Assembly (NCBI GenBank): GCA_016721865.1
Contig: JADKHF010000018.1
Location: 1-37,821 of the forward strand
Source of the DNA: Nitrosomonas sp.
Lineage (GTDB): Bacteria > Pseudomonadota > Gammaproteobacteria > Burkholderiales > Nitrosomonadaceae
Length of the DNA stretch: 37,821 nt
Direction of reading: 5' to 3'
Shown: piece after piece, positions 1-9,807 of the stretch
Layout of the letters: each line of letters begins with the position of its first letter
Position numbering within the stretch: the first letter of the stretch is position 1
The notes under the pieces: generated by a model
What the model was told of the DNA's origin: nothing
Database searches by the model: none
The model's input: only the letters and a program-made list of their open reading frames with translations
Position numbers and translations under genes: made by a program

Positions 1-48
1 GGCACATGGACCTGAACCATGCGCGTCTGCCAATTCCGCCATCTGGGC
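1..48 (-). tRNA. tRNA-Leu (anticodon CAG), 5' part only, cut by the window edge
   Basis: Read on the minus strand, the segment starts GCCCAGATGGCGG and has the D-arm stretch AATTGGCAGACGCG typical of leucine tRNAs. The anticodon stem CATGG/CCATG encloses the loop TTCAGGT, so the anticodon is CAG, which reads CUG codons. The variable arm, T arm and acceptor 3' strand lie left of the window. The gene diverges from rnr with only 57 bp between them. That gap contains a small inverted repeat, CAGCC/GGCTG, at 55-70. Confidence 0.9.
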
Positions 49-105
49 AATAGACAGCCGGGTCAGGCTGCCAAAGAACGCGTAATTCTATAGGAAATCA
101 CTGCT

Positions 106-2331
106 TTGTCAAATAAGAAGAATCAAAAACTTCGCAACCTGGATCCAAATCTTAGGCGTGAGAAAGAGCGCTATGAACACCCATTGCCAAGCCGGGAATA
201 TGTTTTACAAATTTTAAAACAACAGGGCGTCCCGACTGCTGAACACGCATTATATAAGTTGCTGGATATTACCAAAGAAGAAGAAGAACTTTTTATTCGC
301 CGCTTAACCGCGATGATTCGCGAAGGCCAGATTTTCCGTAACCGCAAAGGCGATATTTGCGTCATGGAAAAACTGGATTTGATCAAAGGAAAAATCCAGG
401 GCCATCCAGACGGATTTGGCTTTCTGATTCCCGATGACGGCAGTCCGGATTTGTACCTGAGCGCTAAAGAAATGAATAAAGCGTTGCATGGTGACCGGGT
501 TTTAGTGCGTGAAATTGGATTGGACCGGCGTGGCCGTCGCGAAGCCGCCATTGTAGAAGTATTGGAATATACCAATACACAGTTGGTAGGCCGGTTATAT
601 ATTGACCACGGTATTCTGCTTGTGGTGGCTGAAAACAAACGCATCAGCCAGGATATTCTGATTGCCAAGGAACATTCCTTGAAAGCCAAGGCAGGCCAGA
701 TTGTCGTCGTAGAGATTATCCAACAACCTAATAAACAGTCACAACCGATCGGAAGAATTATTGAGATTCTTGGGGATTACACTGCACCGGGAATGGAAAT
801 TGAAATTGCATTACGCAAACATAATCTTCCCTATGTGTTTTCACCTGAGATTGAAAAAATTTCAGCCAAATTTCCCAAAAATGTCTCAAAAAAAGAACTG
901 ACGGAGCGCAAAGATATCTGTCACTTGCCACTGGTAACCATCGATAGCGAAACTGCCCGTGATTTTGATGACGCAGTGTACTGTGAAACAGACGATAAGG
1001 GATATCGGCTGTATGTGGCTATTGCGGATGTCAGTCACTACGTTAAACCCAATGATGCCATTGACCAGGAGGCGTTTAACCGGGGAAATTCAGTCTATTT
1101 CCCACGCCGTGTTATTCCCATGCTGCCGGAAGCGTTATCGAATGAGTTGTGTTCACTCATTCCAGATAAAAACCGGCTTTGTATGGTTTGTGAAATACAG
1201 TTCCAAGCAAACGGCGACATCCTCGATTATATTTTTTATCCCGCCGTGATGTGCTCACATGCGCGCCTGACCTACAACAAAGTAGCGGCAATGCTGGCTA
1301 ACCCAAAAGGGCCCGAGGCTAAGGAATATTCAAAGCTGTTACCGCACTTGCAGCGCGTCCACAAATTATTTAAGGCGCTACTGAAAGCACGCAAGAAACG
1401 CGGCGCGATTGATTTTGAGACTACTGAAACGCAAATGTTCTTCAATGAGCAGGGGAAAATCGAAAAGATTGAGCCGGTGCAGCGGACTGAAGCACACCGT
1501 TTGATTGAAGAATGTATGCTGGCAGCGAATGTATGTGCCGCAGATTTTCTCCAGAAAAATAATCAGATAACGCTTTATCGCATTCATGAAGACCCCTCTC
1601 CCGATAAAATTGAAGCCTTGCGTAATTTTCTCAAGGAATTCGGCATTCAATTAGGCGGCAGAAATAAACCCAGCGCCAAAGATTACGCGCAAACGCTACT
1701 TAAAATACAAGACAGACCGGATGCGCAATTACTCCAGACGGTCATGCTAAGATCGTTGCAGCAGGCTGTTTACAGTCCGGATATCGCCGGGCATTTCGGG
1801 CTTGCGTATGACTACTACACACATTTCACTTCCCCCATCCGCCGCTACCCTGATTTACTGATACATCGTGCCATCAAAGCGGTATTAAACGGGAAATCCT
1901 ATGAACCCGGAGATTGGAACGCGTTGGGCAAACATTGTTCACTCACCGAACGGCGCGCCGACGAGGCTACGCGTGATGTCGAATCCTGGCTTAAGTGTTT
2001 CTACATGCAGGATAGAATCGGTGAATGTTTTGACGGCGTGATCAGCAGCGTAACCGGCTTTGGCTTATTTGTAGCACTGGATAACGTGTACGTAGAAGGA
2101 CTCGTGCATATTTCAGAGCTGCCCAGTGATTATTTTCATTTTGATGCCACCAAACATACTTTGCTGGGTGAACGTAGCGGCAAACAGTACCGTCTGGGTG
2201 ATCGGTTACAGGTTAAATTGGTTCGCGTTGATCTGGAAACCAGCAAAATTGACTTTGTATTGGCTGAAACCAGTAAAAAATCAGGCCATTCCAAAACAAA
2301 GACCACGTCAAAAACCAAGAAATCGCTTTAA
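106..2331 (+). CDS. rnr: Ribonuclease R, 3'-5' exoribonuclease
   Basis: RNase R degrades structured RNA from the 3' end and takes part in rRNA quality control and in tmRNA-linked decay of stalled messages. The 741-residue protein has an N-terminal winged-helix-like part, a cold-shock/OB region (GHPDGFGFLIPDD, about residue 100), the RNB catalytic domain with the metal-binding motif ARDFDDA (about 284-290), and a C-terminal S1 domain (about 645-725, GFGLFVALDNVYVEGL). It ends in a basic Lys/Ser/Thr tail, as RNase R does. The start is a TTG with AGGA about 11 nt upstream; no ATG fits the family's N-terminus. It heads the rnr-rlmB-argS run. RNase II is less likely, given the basic tail and length. 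Confidence 0.95.
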   Translation: MSNKKNQKLRNLDPNLRREKERYEHPLPSREYVLQILKQQGVPTAEHALYKLLDITKEEEELFIRRLTAMIREGQIFRNRKGDICVMEKLDLIKGKIQGHPDGFGFLIPDDGSPDLYLSAKEMNKALHGDRVLVREIGLDRRGRREAAIVEVLEYTNTQLVGRLYIDHGILLVVAENKRISQDILIAKEHSLKAKAGQIVVVEIIQQPNKQSQPIGRIIEILGDYTAPGMEIEIALRKHNLPYVFSPEIEKISAKFPKNVSKKELTERKDICHLPLVTIDSETARDFDDAVYCETDDKGYRLYVAIADVSHYVKPNDAIDQEAFNRGNSVYFPRRVIPMLPEALSNELCSLIPDKNRLCMVCEIQFQANGDILDYIFYPAVMCSHARLTYNKVAAMLANPKGPEAKEYSKLLPHLQRVHKLFKALLKARKKRGAIDFETTETQMFFNEQGKIEKIEPVQRTEAHRLIEECMLAANVCAADFLQKNNQITLYRIHEDPSPDKIEALRNFLKEFGIQLGGRNKPSAKDYAQTLLKIQDRPDAQLLQTVMLRSLQQAVYSPDIAGHFGLAYDYYTHFTSPIRRYPDLLIHRAIKAVLNGKSYEPGDWNALGKHCSLTERRADEATRDVESWLKCFYMQDRIGECFDGVISSVTGFGLFVALDNVYVEGLVHISELPSDYFHFDATKHTLLGERSGKQYRLGDRLQVKLVRVDLETSKIDFVLAETSKKSGHSKTKTTSKTKKSL

Positions 2332-2406
2332 CATCTGAAATTGTTTTACAATACGCGGGTTATGGGAATTGGATTGTAACAGGCTCCTGAAAAATCAGAA
2401 CACGGC

Positions 2407-2426
2407 AGCAGCACACTGCTATTTTT
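2407..2426 (+). terminator. Weak hairpin with T-run after rnr
   Basis: AGCAG-CACA-CTGCT forms a 5-bp stem with a 4-nt loop, directly followed by ATTTTT. It sits 75 nt after the rnr stop and 60 nt before rlmB, so it could be a weak intrinsic terminator or attenuator between them. The stem is short, hence the low confidence. Confidence 0.35.
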
Positions 2427-2487
2427 CATCAAATATCTCTCTTATGTTAAGCGATGCTTAGCAAAGTTTTCAGGTTTGTTAAGAATT

Positions 2488-3228
2488 ATGTCCAGCGCCC
2501 GCCTTATTTTTGGGTTTCATGCGATCACCAGCCGTTTGCGGCAAAATCCGGATAGCATCAAAGAGATATTTATCGACGCCACGCGGGATGATCAGCGTGT
2601 GCGCGGATTAATCAAGCTTGCCGAAAACCAGAAGATACATTTAATCACCTGTGAAGGGGCAAGACTGACAGGTATGACGGGTAACGATCGCCATCAAGGC
2701 GTCGTAGCGAATATCGATATTACGCGCAGTTATGTCGACATTAACGATGTTCTCGATACACTGACTGAACCCGCACGACTTCTGGTGTTGGATGGCATTC
2801 AGGATCCGCACAATTTAGGGGCGTGTCTACGTGTCGCCGATGCGTTTGGCGTGCACGCCGTCATTGCACCGAAAGATCGGGCAGTCGGATTGACTTCAAC
2901 CGTTTATAAAGTTTCCAGCGGCGCTGCGGATACTGTGCCTTATATCGCCGTTACCAATTTATCGCGGACATTAAAACAATTAAAAGAACAGGGAATCTGG
3001 ATTATTGGCACTGCGGAAAATGCAGATCACGATCTAACTCATTTTCAGATTCAAGGGCCGGTCGCCTGGGTATTTGGCTCTGAAGAAAAAGGATTGCGGC
3101 GTTTGACACGTGAAGCCTGCGATCTGTTGGTGCGTATCCCGATGCTGGGCAGCATAGAAAGTTTAAATGTCGCTGTCAGCGCAGGAATTTGTCTTTTTGA
3201 AACGCTCCGCCAACAATCTTCGGCCTGA
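2488..3228 (+). CDS. rlmB: 23S rRNA (guanosine-2251-2'-O)-methyltransferase RlmB
   Basis: RlmB is a SPOUT-class (TrmH family) methyltransferase that uses S-adenosylmethionine to 2'-O-methylate G2251 in the peptidyl-transferase P-loop of 23S rRNA. The N-terminal substrate-binding domain starts MSSARLIFGFHAI. The SpoU motifs that form the trefoil-knot cofactor site are present: LVLDGIQDPHNLGACLR, VFGSEEKGLRRL and IPMLGSIESLNVAVSAG. I chose the ATG at 2488, giving 246 residues, close to the 243 of E. coli. A TTG four codons upstream is also open but would add residues absent from the family. Placement directly after rnr is the usual order in proteobacteria. Confidence 0.93.
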   Translation: MSSARLIFGFHAITSRLRQNPDSIKEIFIDATRDDQRVRGLIKLAENQKIHLITCEGARLTGMTGNDRHQGVVANIDITRSYVDINDVLDTLTEPARLLVLDGIQDPHNLGACLRVADAFGVHAVIAPKDRAVGLTSTVYKVSSGAADTVPYIAVTNLSRTLKQLKEQGIWIIGTAENADHDLTHFQIQGPVAWVFGSEEKGLRRLTREACDLLVRIPMLGSIESLNVAVSAGICLFETLRQQSSA

Positions 3229-3331
3229 TCTGTGTACCTGATAAAATATATCTCAGCATTTAAACAAAAAGAATCATGTTATGCCCGGCAATCCAGTTCA
3301 ATCAGAATATTGATATTGCTTATTCTCAACC

Positions 3332-5089
3332 ATGATTTCATCTGCCTATCCCAATTTTAAAACACATTTTGCCGAACTTTTCCGCCAGGCAGGTAATAAC
3401 CTCACCACACTGGATGCTTCCATTCGTATTGAGCTGGCTCGCACCAAACAAGCCAGTCATGGCGATTACTCCTGTAATCTTGCTATGCAATTGGCTAAAC
3501 CATTGCATAAAAATCCGCGGGAGATTGCCAATTTATTGATTGATGCGCTGCCACCCTCTCCTTACCTGGAGAAAGTTGAAGTGGCTGGTGCAGGGTTTAT
3601 CAATCTTTTTCTGAAGAATTCGGCCAAGCAGCAATACCTGCAGCACGTTCTGCAAAGCAAAGATACATTCGGCAATGGTGATTTTGGCCAAGGAAAAAAG
3701 ATTCAGGTGGAATTTGTCTCGGCCAATCCAACCGGACCACTGCACGTTGGACATGGACGTGGCGCCGCGATCGGTGCAAGTTTATCCAGCATACTGGCAG
3801 CGGCCGGTTTTAATGTATCTCGCGAATTCTATGTCAATGACGCGGGACGGCAAATGGATATTCTGACGCTATCTACCTGGCTGCGTTATCTGGAACTCAA
3901 TCACATTTCCATTCCTTTTCCGGAGAATGCTTATCAGGGTGATTATGTTAAAACCATGGCGCAACTGATTCTTCAGGCACATGCTCAGCGTTACGTGCAT
4001 CAACCTGACTTATTGTTGGAGGGGCTGCCAGGAAATATCCATGGAACAGCGATTAATACCGACGAGCAGCTGGATAAATTGATAGCAAATGCAAAAAAAA
4101 TACTCGGTCAGGATTATGCGTATATTCACAATTTTGTACTGACAGAACAGTTAGGTGATTGCCGCAATGATTTGATGGAATTCGGTGTGGAATTTGATAC
4201 CTGGTTTTCAGAACAATCTTTATTTGATAATGGTCTTGTCGCGCACACCATCCAATTGCTTGAGAAGAAGCATCACTTATATCAACAAGATGGCGCCACT
4301 TGGTTTCGTTCAACCGATTTCGGCGATGAAAAAGACCGAGTTGTACAAAGGGAGAATGGGCAATTTACCTATTTTGCTTCGGATATCGCTTACCATCTGA
4401 ATAAATTTGAACGCGGATTTGATCAGGTTATCAATATCTGGGGAGCGGACCATCACGGTTACATTGCCCGGGTAAAAGGCGCCTTGCAGGCATTGGGATT
4501 GGATCCGGGAAAACTGGAAATCGCCTTGGTACAGTTTGCCGTACTCTACCGGGACGGCAAAAAAGCGCCCATGTCTACCCGCTCTGGCGAGTTTGTCACA
4601 TTGCGGGAATTACGCCAGGAAGTCGGCAAAGATGCCGCACGATTCTTTTATGTGATGCGTAAAAGCGATCAGCATTTGGATTTTGATTTGGATCTGGCCA
4701 AATCGCAAAGCAACGACAATCCAGTTTACTACGTACAGTATGCGCATGCTCGCGTGTGCAGTGTATTGGCGCAATGGGATGGCGAGATCGACGATCTGGT
4801 CGAGGCGAGCGCAGAAGCACTCACTAGTCCTGCTGAATTGGCTTTGCTGCAGAAATTGATTGATTTCCCGGACACTGTGGAAATGGCCGCCAAGGAATTC
4901 TCGCCGCATCTGATTGCCTTCTACCTCAGAGAACTGGCCAGCGAATTTCATAGTTACTATAATTCAACGCGTTTTCTGGTGCCTGAGATTCCATTGCAGA
5001 GCGCTCGGCTGGCGTTAATTGCTGCGATCCGTCAGGTATTGAATAATGGTTTGAGGTTACTCGGTGTCAGCGCACCTGATAAAATGTAA
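3332..5089 (+). CDS. argS: Arginyl-tRNA synthetase
   Basis: ArgS is a class I aminoacyl-tRNA synthetase that charges tRNA-Arg and, unusually for its class, needs the tRNA to activate the amino acid. The 585 residues match the usual length. The N-terminal additional domain (about 1-115) precedes the HIGH-type motif, here PLHVGHGRG at about 135-143. The KMSKS counterpart is degenerate (APMSTRSG), as is common in ArgS. The C-terminal DALR anticodon-binding domain ends LRLLGVSAPDKM, a typical terminus. The frame is intact over 1.76 kb. No strong ribosome-binding site is visible before the ATG. Confidence 0.96.
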   Translation: MISSAYPNFKTHFAELFRQAGNNLTTLDASIRIELARTKQASHGDYSCNLAMQLAKPLHKNPREIANLLIDALPPSPYLEKVEVAGAGFINLFLKNSAKQQYLQHVLQSKDTFGNGDFGQGKKIQVEFVSANPTGPLHVGHGRGAAIGASLSSILAAAGFNVSREFYVNDAGRQMDILTLSTWLRYLELNHISIPFPENAYQGDYVKTMAQLILQAHAQRYVHQPDLLLEGLPGNIHGTAINTDEQLDKLIANAKKILGQDYAYIHNFVLTEQLGDCRNDLMEFGVEFDTWFSEQSLFDNGLVAHTIQLLEKKHHLYQQDGATWFRSTDFGDEKDRVVQRENGQFTYFASDIAYHLNKFERGFDQVINIWGADHHGYIARVKGALQALGLDPGKLEIALVQFAVLYRDGKKAPMSTRSGEFVTLRELRQEVGKDAARFFYVMRKSDQHLDFDLDLAKSQSNDNPVYYVQYAHARVCSVLAQWDGEIDDLVEASAEALTSPAELALLQKLIDFPDTVEMAAKEFSPHLIAFYLRELASEFHSYYNSTRFLVPEIPLQSARLALIAAIRQVLNNGLRLLGVSAPDKM

Positions 5090-5113
5090 TCGAATTAATG
5101 CATAAGGATATTC

Positions 5114-5901
5114 ATGAGTCGAGATTATAAGACCCGCCAGCCTTCAAAATCAGCGCCTGAGAAAAGGCGGCTCTGCATTTATGGGCGGATTCGTCGGTTA
5201 CGCATTAGGTCTTGCGAGTGCAATTGGCATATGGGTGTATTTTAACTATGCACCCAGTCCATTCTTGCCCACTGAGAAAGTGGCCAGCTCAGTTGAGAAA
5301 AATGAAGTAAAAGCAACATCGGAGCAGCCCAGAACGCCTGCTAAGCCACAAGAAGAACCGGCAGTTACAGTCGAGGAAAAGCCGCGGTTTGATTTTTATA
5401 AGATACTGCCTGGTATTGAAGAACCAGAGGTCGATCATGAATCCACTCCAGCTGTTGCACAAACCACCCAGCCACAAGTTACTGCCAAGATTCTGGAAAA
5501 CAGCAATAAACCGGCTGAAATTGTGCAACAACCCATCCCAGCCCGCCCCAATGTAAATCCGGCGGATAATCACACCGCAAATCGCTGCCATTCAGCCACG
5601 CAATATTCCAGCAGAGCCGGTACAACAACCTGTAGCACCCCAGGTTAAGAGCCCTCCCCCAGTGAAAGAAAAACTCTTTCTTCAGGCTGGATCATTCAAA
5701 AGAAACGAGGAAGCAGAAAACATGAAAGCCAGACTCGCCTTCCTCGGCGTATCGGCATCCATACAACCCATTGAACTAGCGGAAAAGGGCACTTGGTATA
5801 GAGTACGTATCGGCCCCTTCACTAATAAAGCAGATATTGATGAAATCAGCGCTTCTTTAAAAGAAAATGGCATAGGAGCACAATTTATCAAAGTACAATA
5901 A
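5114..5901 (+). CDS. SPOR-domain membrane protein, reading frame broken twice
   Basis: SPOR domains bind denuded septal peptidoglycan, and such proteins often act in cell division (FtsN-like). The start at 5114 follows AAGGA by 6 nt and gives MSRDYKTRQPSKSAPEK. The frame then shifts by one near an AAAA run at 5162-5165 into KGGSAFMGGFVGYALGL and a single membrane segment (about residues 25-45). A long Pro/Gln/Val-rich linker follows. A second shift between 5557 and 5648 leads into the C-terminal SPOR domain (LFLQAGSFKRNEEAENMKARL to the end). Removing one A at the first site restores PEKGGSAF, so sequencing indels are likely. It lies 24 nt after argS, a common place for this gene in betaproteobacteria. 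Full length would be about 262 residues. Confidence 0.82.
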
Positions 5902-6000
5902 AATATTTCCTGACACCCCGCTTAAGTTCAACTTTTGTGCAGCCTATTCATGCCAAACAGAATCCTACAGCCAGTTAGATACTTTATTTAAGGAGTTAAA

Positions 6001-6635
6001 ATGAATCAATATAAGCCTCTTGCAGTTTTCTTCTTATTGTTGAGTTTCAGTTTAATAAACCTATCCAGTGCACGTGCTGATATCGTTGAAGGCAAAGACT
6101 ATACAGTCCTGCTACTCCTCAGCCAACACAAGATAGCAACACGATTGAGGTCTTAGAGTTTTTTTGGTACGGCTGCCCCCATTGCAACAGCTTGCACCCG
6201 CATCTTAAAACCTGGCTGATGAACATCCCCAAGGATGTCAGTTTTCGCTATGTACCCGCGACGCTTCGCGCCAATTGGGTATCGGCTGCAAAAATTTTCC
6301 ATGATAGAAGCTGGAAAGACCGATGGTGTCGCACCGACAAAATCTATGATGCGATTCATCGCGACAAAATTGATTTAAATCAAGAGTCTATTTTATTTGA
6401 CTGGATTGAGAAGCAAGGCATCGACAGAAAGAAATTTGAAGATACCTATCGCTCTTTTGCTGTGCAGAATCAGGTAGCAAAATCAACACAATTGACTCGT
6501 CAATATCAACTTACAGGTGTTCCTGCGCTGATCATTAATGGAAAGTACATCACCAGCGGAAGAATGGGCGGCACACCTCAAGACACCATCAAAACTTTAG
6601 AAGCGCTTATTGAAAAGGCACGTAAGGAAAAATAA
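6001..6635 (+). CDS. dsbA: DsbA-family thiol:disulfide interchange protein, frame broken
   Basis: DsbA introduces disulfide bonds into periplasmic proteins. An ATG at 6001, 5 nt after AAGGAG, starts a clear signal peptide ending near SSARA. The frame is lost at about 6107-6115 (tcctgctactcc); adding one C restores VLPTPQPTQ and leads into the thioredoxin fold with the redox motif CPHC, followed by the cis-proline segment GVPALIINGKY. Residues from 6297 to about 6343 read oddly (HDRSWKDRWCRTD). The next frame there gives MIEAGKTDGVAPTK, which fits the family far better, so a compensating pair of indels is likely. With one base restored the gene gives about 211 residues, normal for DsbA. Confidence 0.83.
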
Positions 6636-6706
6636 CGATCGTAGTTTTTTATCCATCACAATATACCGAAATACTTTGTTCATTTGATATATCAGGCAAA
6701 TCATAA

Positions 6707-7171
6707 ATGGCGGCAAACAAGATAATTTTTGGAGCAGGTTGCTTTTGGGGGACAGAAGCAACCTTTCGCCGTATCAAAGGAGTCACCGGCGTCACTTGCG
6801 GTTATTCTGGCGGGCACACCATCAATCCAACTTATGCAGCCGTCTGCACCAGCACCACTGGTCATATTGAAGTAGTTCTGGTTGAATATGATCCGGCAGA
6901 AGTTGCTTTTGAAACATTGCTAGACAGCTTCTGGAGTTGCCATAATCCTACCACGCCGGATCGTCAAGGTCCCGACATTGGAACACAATATCGTTCAGCT
7001 ATCTTTTTCTTTACACCAGAACAAGAGATTGCTGCAAAAGAATCCAAGCATAGGCTACAGAATAGCGGGCGCTGGCACGATCCTGTCGTAACAAAAATCT
7101 TACCTGCTGGTCAATTTTACGTTGCTGAAGAATATCATCAGAATTATTTCAGCAAGCATGGTATTCATTAA
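6707..7171 (+). CDS. msrA: Peptide-methionine (S)-S-oxide reductase MsrA
   Basis: MsrA repairs oxidised proteins by reducing the S-epimer of methionine sulfoxide. The catalytic motif GAGCFWG is at about residues 9-15, followed by the family segments GVTGVTCGYSGGHT and GTQYRSAIF. The C-terminus YVAEEYHQNYF is the conserved substrate-pocket region. At 154 residues it is a minimal single-domain MsrA without an MsrB fusion. No second resolving cysteine appears in the C-terminal tail, so recycling would rely on internal cysteines or an outside reductant. It lies 71 nt after the DsbA-family gene, so both neighbours handle thiol or sulfur redox chemistry. Confidence 0.95.
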   Translation: MAANKIIFGAGCFWGTEATFRRIKGVTGVTCGYSGGHTINPTYAAVCTSTTGHIEVVLVEYDPAEVAFETLLDSFWSCHNPTTPDRQGPDIGTQYRSAIFFFTPEQEIAAKESKHRLQNSGRWHDPVVTKILPAGQFYVAEEYHQNYFSKHGIH

Positions 7172-7319
7172 TATTCCTTATTAACTAACCTGTTATTTTG
7201 TCGTTAATAAAAAAAGCACATCAGATTTTTATAACATTCAGGAAAAAAAATCCGATACAGACTGCGATATGGTTTGCGCCAGCATATTAACTAACAATTT
7301 TTCTTAGAAGAAGTTTAAG

Positions 7320-8932
7320 ATGGGATCCATTCAATCGCCCGATACTCCCCAAGACCCATCCAACTTTCCTGATCCTGCCGCAGTAAAAAAAGATGGTACA
7401 AAAACTTTAAGAGATCACTTGATCGAAGCGGTCACCAATGATCCGGATCTCCCCGCTCTTGGCAGCTCCATAGCACGCATCGTACAGTTATCATCATCGG
7501 ATGATCAATCCATCCAGCAATTGGCCTATTTTGTTCTATCGGATGTTTCGTTAACGCAAAAGATTCTGCGCTTATCGAATTCTGTGGCTTTCAGATCTGT
7601 GTCTAACAAAGTCAACACCAGTATCACCAAAGCAATATTCCTGCTGGGTTTTAATTCGGTAAAGACTTGCGCTTTAGCCATGCTGCTGGTTGATGGTATG
7701 TCTGGGAAACGTGCGGAACATGTTCGTACAGAGTTAATTCACGCTTTGGCGGCTAGTATGATTAGCCGTGAGCTTGTTAAACTAAGTACTTTTAAAGATG
7801 CAGAAGAAATTGCTGTTGTTGCCTTGTTCAAGAACCTTGGACGTTTATTGCTTGCTGCCTATGATCATGATCTATACCAGAAAATGATGGCTCTCATCGA
7901 GCAAGGTACACATACACCGACACAAGCATCACAAGCAGTGTTGGATTTCAACCTTGATACATTGACTGAAACTATTCTGGGAAAATGGAATATTCCGTCA
8001 GTATCATTCAAGCACTTAAAAACAAGCCTACAGGCATCCTGAACGCTGCAAGGAATAAACAAGAGTGGATGCAGCAAGCAGCAGAATTTAGTGAAAAAGC
8101 CACATCACTTATTTTATCAGCCACCGAACCGGAAAGTTCTGAACTAAAAAACAAGTTACTCAACCGTTTTGGCAACGCACTGAATCTGGATAAATATAAA
8201 TTGGATCAATTGATAGTGAGCGCTTCCGCAGAAACACAAACACTCCTAATCAATGCAAATTTACTGACTACGGATATAGGTAGAAAAATCAATTCGGACA
8301 CCACACAGACAGAATTTGATATTTCTGTAGAAGATTCACTGAATGAACTGGTGTTTGACAATGATGAAGACAATAGCCCAGAAATTACTCAGCGTTACCC
8401 CAGTGGCAAACCGTATAATGCATCCGCATTATTATTGGCTGGTGTTCAAGACGTAACCGAAATTATGGCATCCGGTAAGTATAAGCTTGATGATCTGATT
8501 ATGTTAGTTCTGGAAACTTATTATAATAGCTTAGGTTTCCGTTTTATCACACTTTGCCTTAGAGACTCACAATTGAACCTGTTTCGTGCACGCAGTTCTC
8601 TGGGAAAGAGTAACATGGAGTATCAAAGGGCGTTTAACTTCCCAACTGTACCGTCAAATAATCTGTTTCACCTTGCATTGAAAAACAATGTAGATTTACT
8701 GATTTCAGATGCCTACATCCCTAAAATTCGCAAACTGATACCCCAGTGGCATATGGATCTATTACCCGATGCACGTAGTTTTATTGTGCTCCCTTTGGTA
8801 GCGAACGAAAAACCCATTGGCCTATTTTATGCAGACCGCATATGGGAAGCGCCTGAAGGAATCACTTCTGAAGAAACAAGGTTGATTAGGACATTAAAAG
8901 GTCAGGTACTGACAGCCTTTAACTCGAAATAG
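7320..8932 (+). CDS. HDOD domain protein with C-terminal GAF-like domain, frame broken once
   Basis: HDOD domains are HD-related signalling modules without a fixed catalytic site; they occur in proteins linked to stress, chemotaxis and second-messenger control. The N-terminal part (about residues 35-225) has the HDOD signature LPALGSSIARIVQLSS and helices around SLTQKILRLSNSVAF. The frame shifts by one at about 7996-8004 (ccgtcagtatc), and the continuation SIIQALKNKPTGILNAARN completes the domain. The C-terminal part (about 375-535) resembles a GAF sensor domain (FRFITLCLRDSQLNLF, FIVLPLVANEKPIGLFYAD). Reconstructed length is about 537 residues. The ligand is unknown. The gene stands between msrA and gmk with its own 148-bp upstream gap, so its own promoter is plausible. 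Confidence 0.8.
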
Positions 8933-8970
8933 CATATTGACTACAGAGACAAATAGATAATAGGTAAAAA

Positions 8971-9552
8971 ATGACTAAAATGGCAGGTTGTTTATTTATT
9001 ATCAGCGCACCCTCTGGCACCGGGAAAACCAGTCTGGTCAGAGCGTTACTCCAGTCAGACTTGAATCTGAGTCTGTCTATTTCACATACCACACGCCCGC
9101 CACGTTCCGGAGAAGTCAATGGCCGTGACTATCATTTTGTCGATGAAGAAACATTCAGGAAAATGCTCACCAACGGAGAATTCGTAGAAAGTGCAGAAGT
9201 TTATGGCAATCTTTATGGCACCTCGCAAAAATGGATCGATAGCGCTATAGCATCTGGGCAAGATATCTTACTCGAGATAGATTGTCAGGGAACAAAGCAA
9301 ATACAGCAAATTCTCCCCGAATCCATTGGCATCTTTATTCTTCCTCCATCGGCTGACGCCCTGGCAACTCGATTAAAAATAAGGGCTCAAGATAATCCGG
9401 GCATCATTCAGAAAAGACTCGCTGCAGCACGCGAAGAAGTCAGTCATATTAATGAGTTTGATTATGTTATTATCAACGACAGGCTGGAAGATGCACTCAA
9501 TGATCTGATCTGCATTGTCCGGGCTGAGCACCTAAAAAAACCCGTCAGATGA
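8971..9552 (+). CDS. gmk: Guanylate kinase
   Basis: Gmk phosphorylates GMP to GDP with ATP and feeds GTP and (p)ppGpp pools. The P-loop SAPSGTGKTS is at about residues 12-21. It is followed by the GMP-binding segment SHTTRPPRSGEVNGRDYHFV and the lid/core residues DILLEIDCQGTKQIQ. At 193 residues it is slightly shorter than E. coli Gmk (207). MTKMAG starts at the first ATG; starting at the second (MAGCLF) is also possible. The order gmk-rpoZ-spoT is the classical proteobacterial cluster linking guanine nucleotides, RNA polymerase omega and ppGpp. Confidence 0.95.
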   Translation: MTKMAGCLFIISAPSGTGKTSLVRALLQSDLNLSLSISHTTRPPRSGEVNGRDYHFVDEETFRKMLTNGEFVESAEVYGNLYGTSQKWIDSAIASGQDILLEIDCQGTKQIQQILPESIGIFILPPSADALATRLKIRAQDNPGIIQKRLAAAREEVSHINEFDYVIINDRLEDALNDLICIVRAEHLKKPVR

Positions 9553-9600
9553 TAAAATCAAAATCTGTTTGTAACCACCTAAATAACCGAGATAAATACC

Positions 9601-9807
9601 ATGGCACGAATTACCGTTGATGATTGTATAAAGCAGATTCCCAACAGATTTGATATGACCTTAGTTGCTACAGTACGCGCCAGGCAATTGGCCATAGGCT
9701 CCGCTCCTATGGTAGATCCTGCCCGCGATAAACCAACCGTCATCGCACTGCGCGAGCTAGCGCAAGGAAAAATAGGCTTGGATATCCTCAATCCCAGAAA
9801 CATGTAG
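9601..9807 (+). CDS. rpoZ: RNA polymerase omega subunit
   Basis: Omega chaperones the beta' subunit and forms part of a ppGpp-binding site on RNA polymerase. The 68-residue protein starts MARITVDDCIKQIPNRFDM, the hallmark of the family, and continues with VATVRARQLAIG and the helix KPTVIALRELAQGKIG. The length matches short beta-proteobacterial omega subunits. It lies 48 nt after gmk. Unlike the usual arrangement, spoT does not follow directly but after a 328-bp gap. Confidence 0.96.
   Translation: MARITVDDCIKQIPNRFDMTLVATVRARQLAIGSAPMVDPARDKPTVIALRELAQGKIGLDILNPRNM

Noticed and set aside
5114..5901. Programmed ribosomal frameshifting in the SPOR gene
   Set aside because: There is no slippery heptamer with downstream structure, and similar one-base breaks occur in many unrelated genes of the window, so sequencing indels explain it better.
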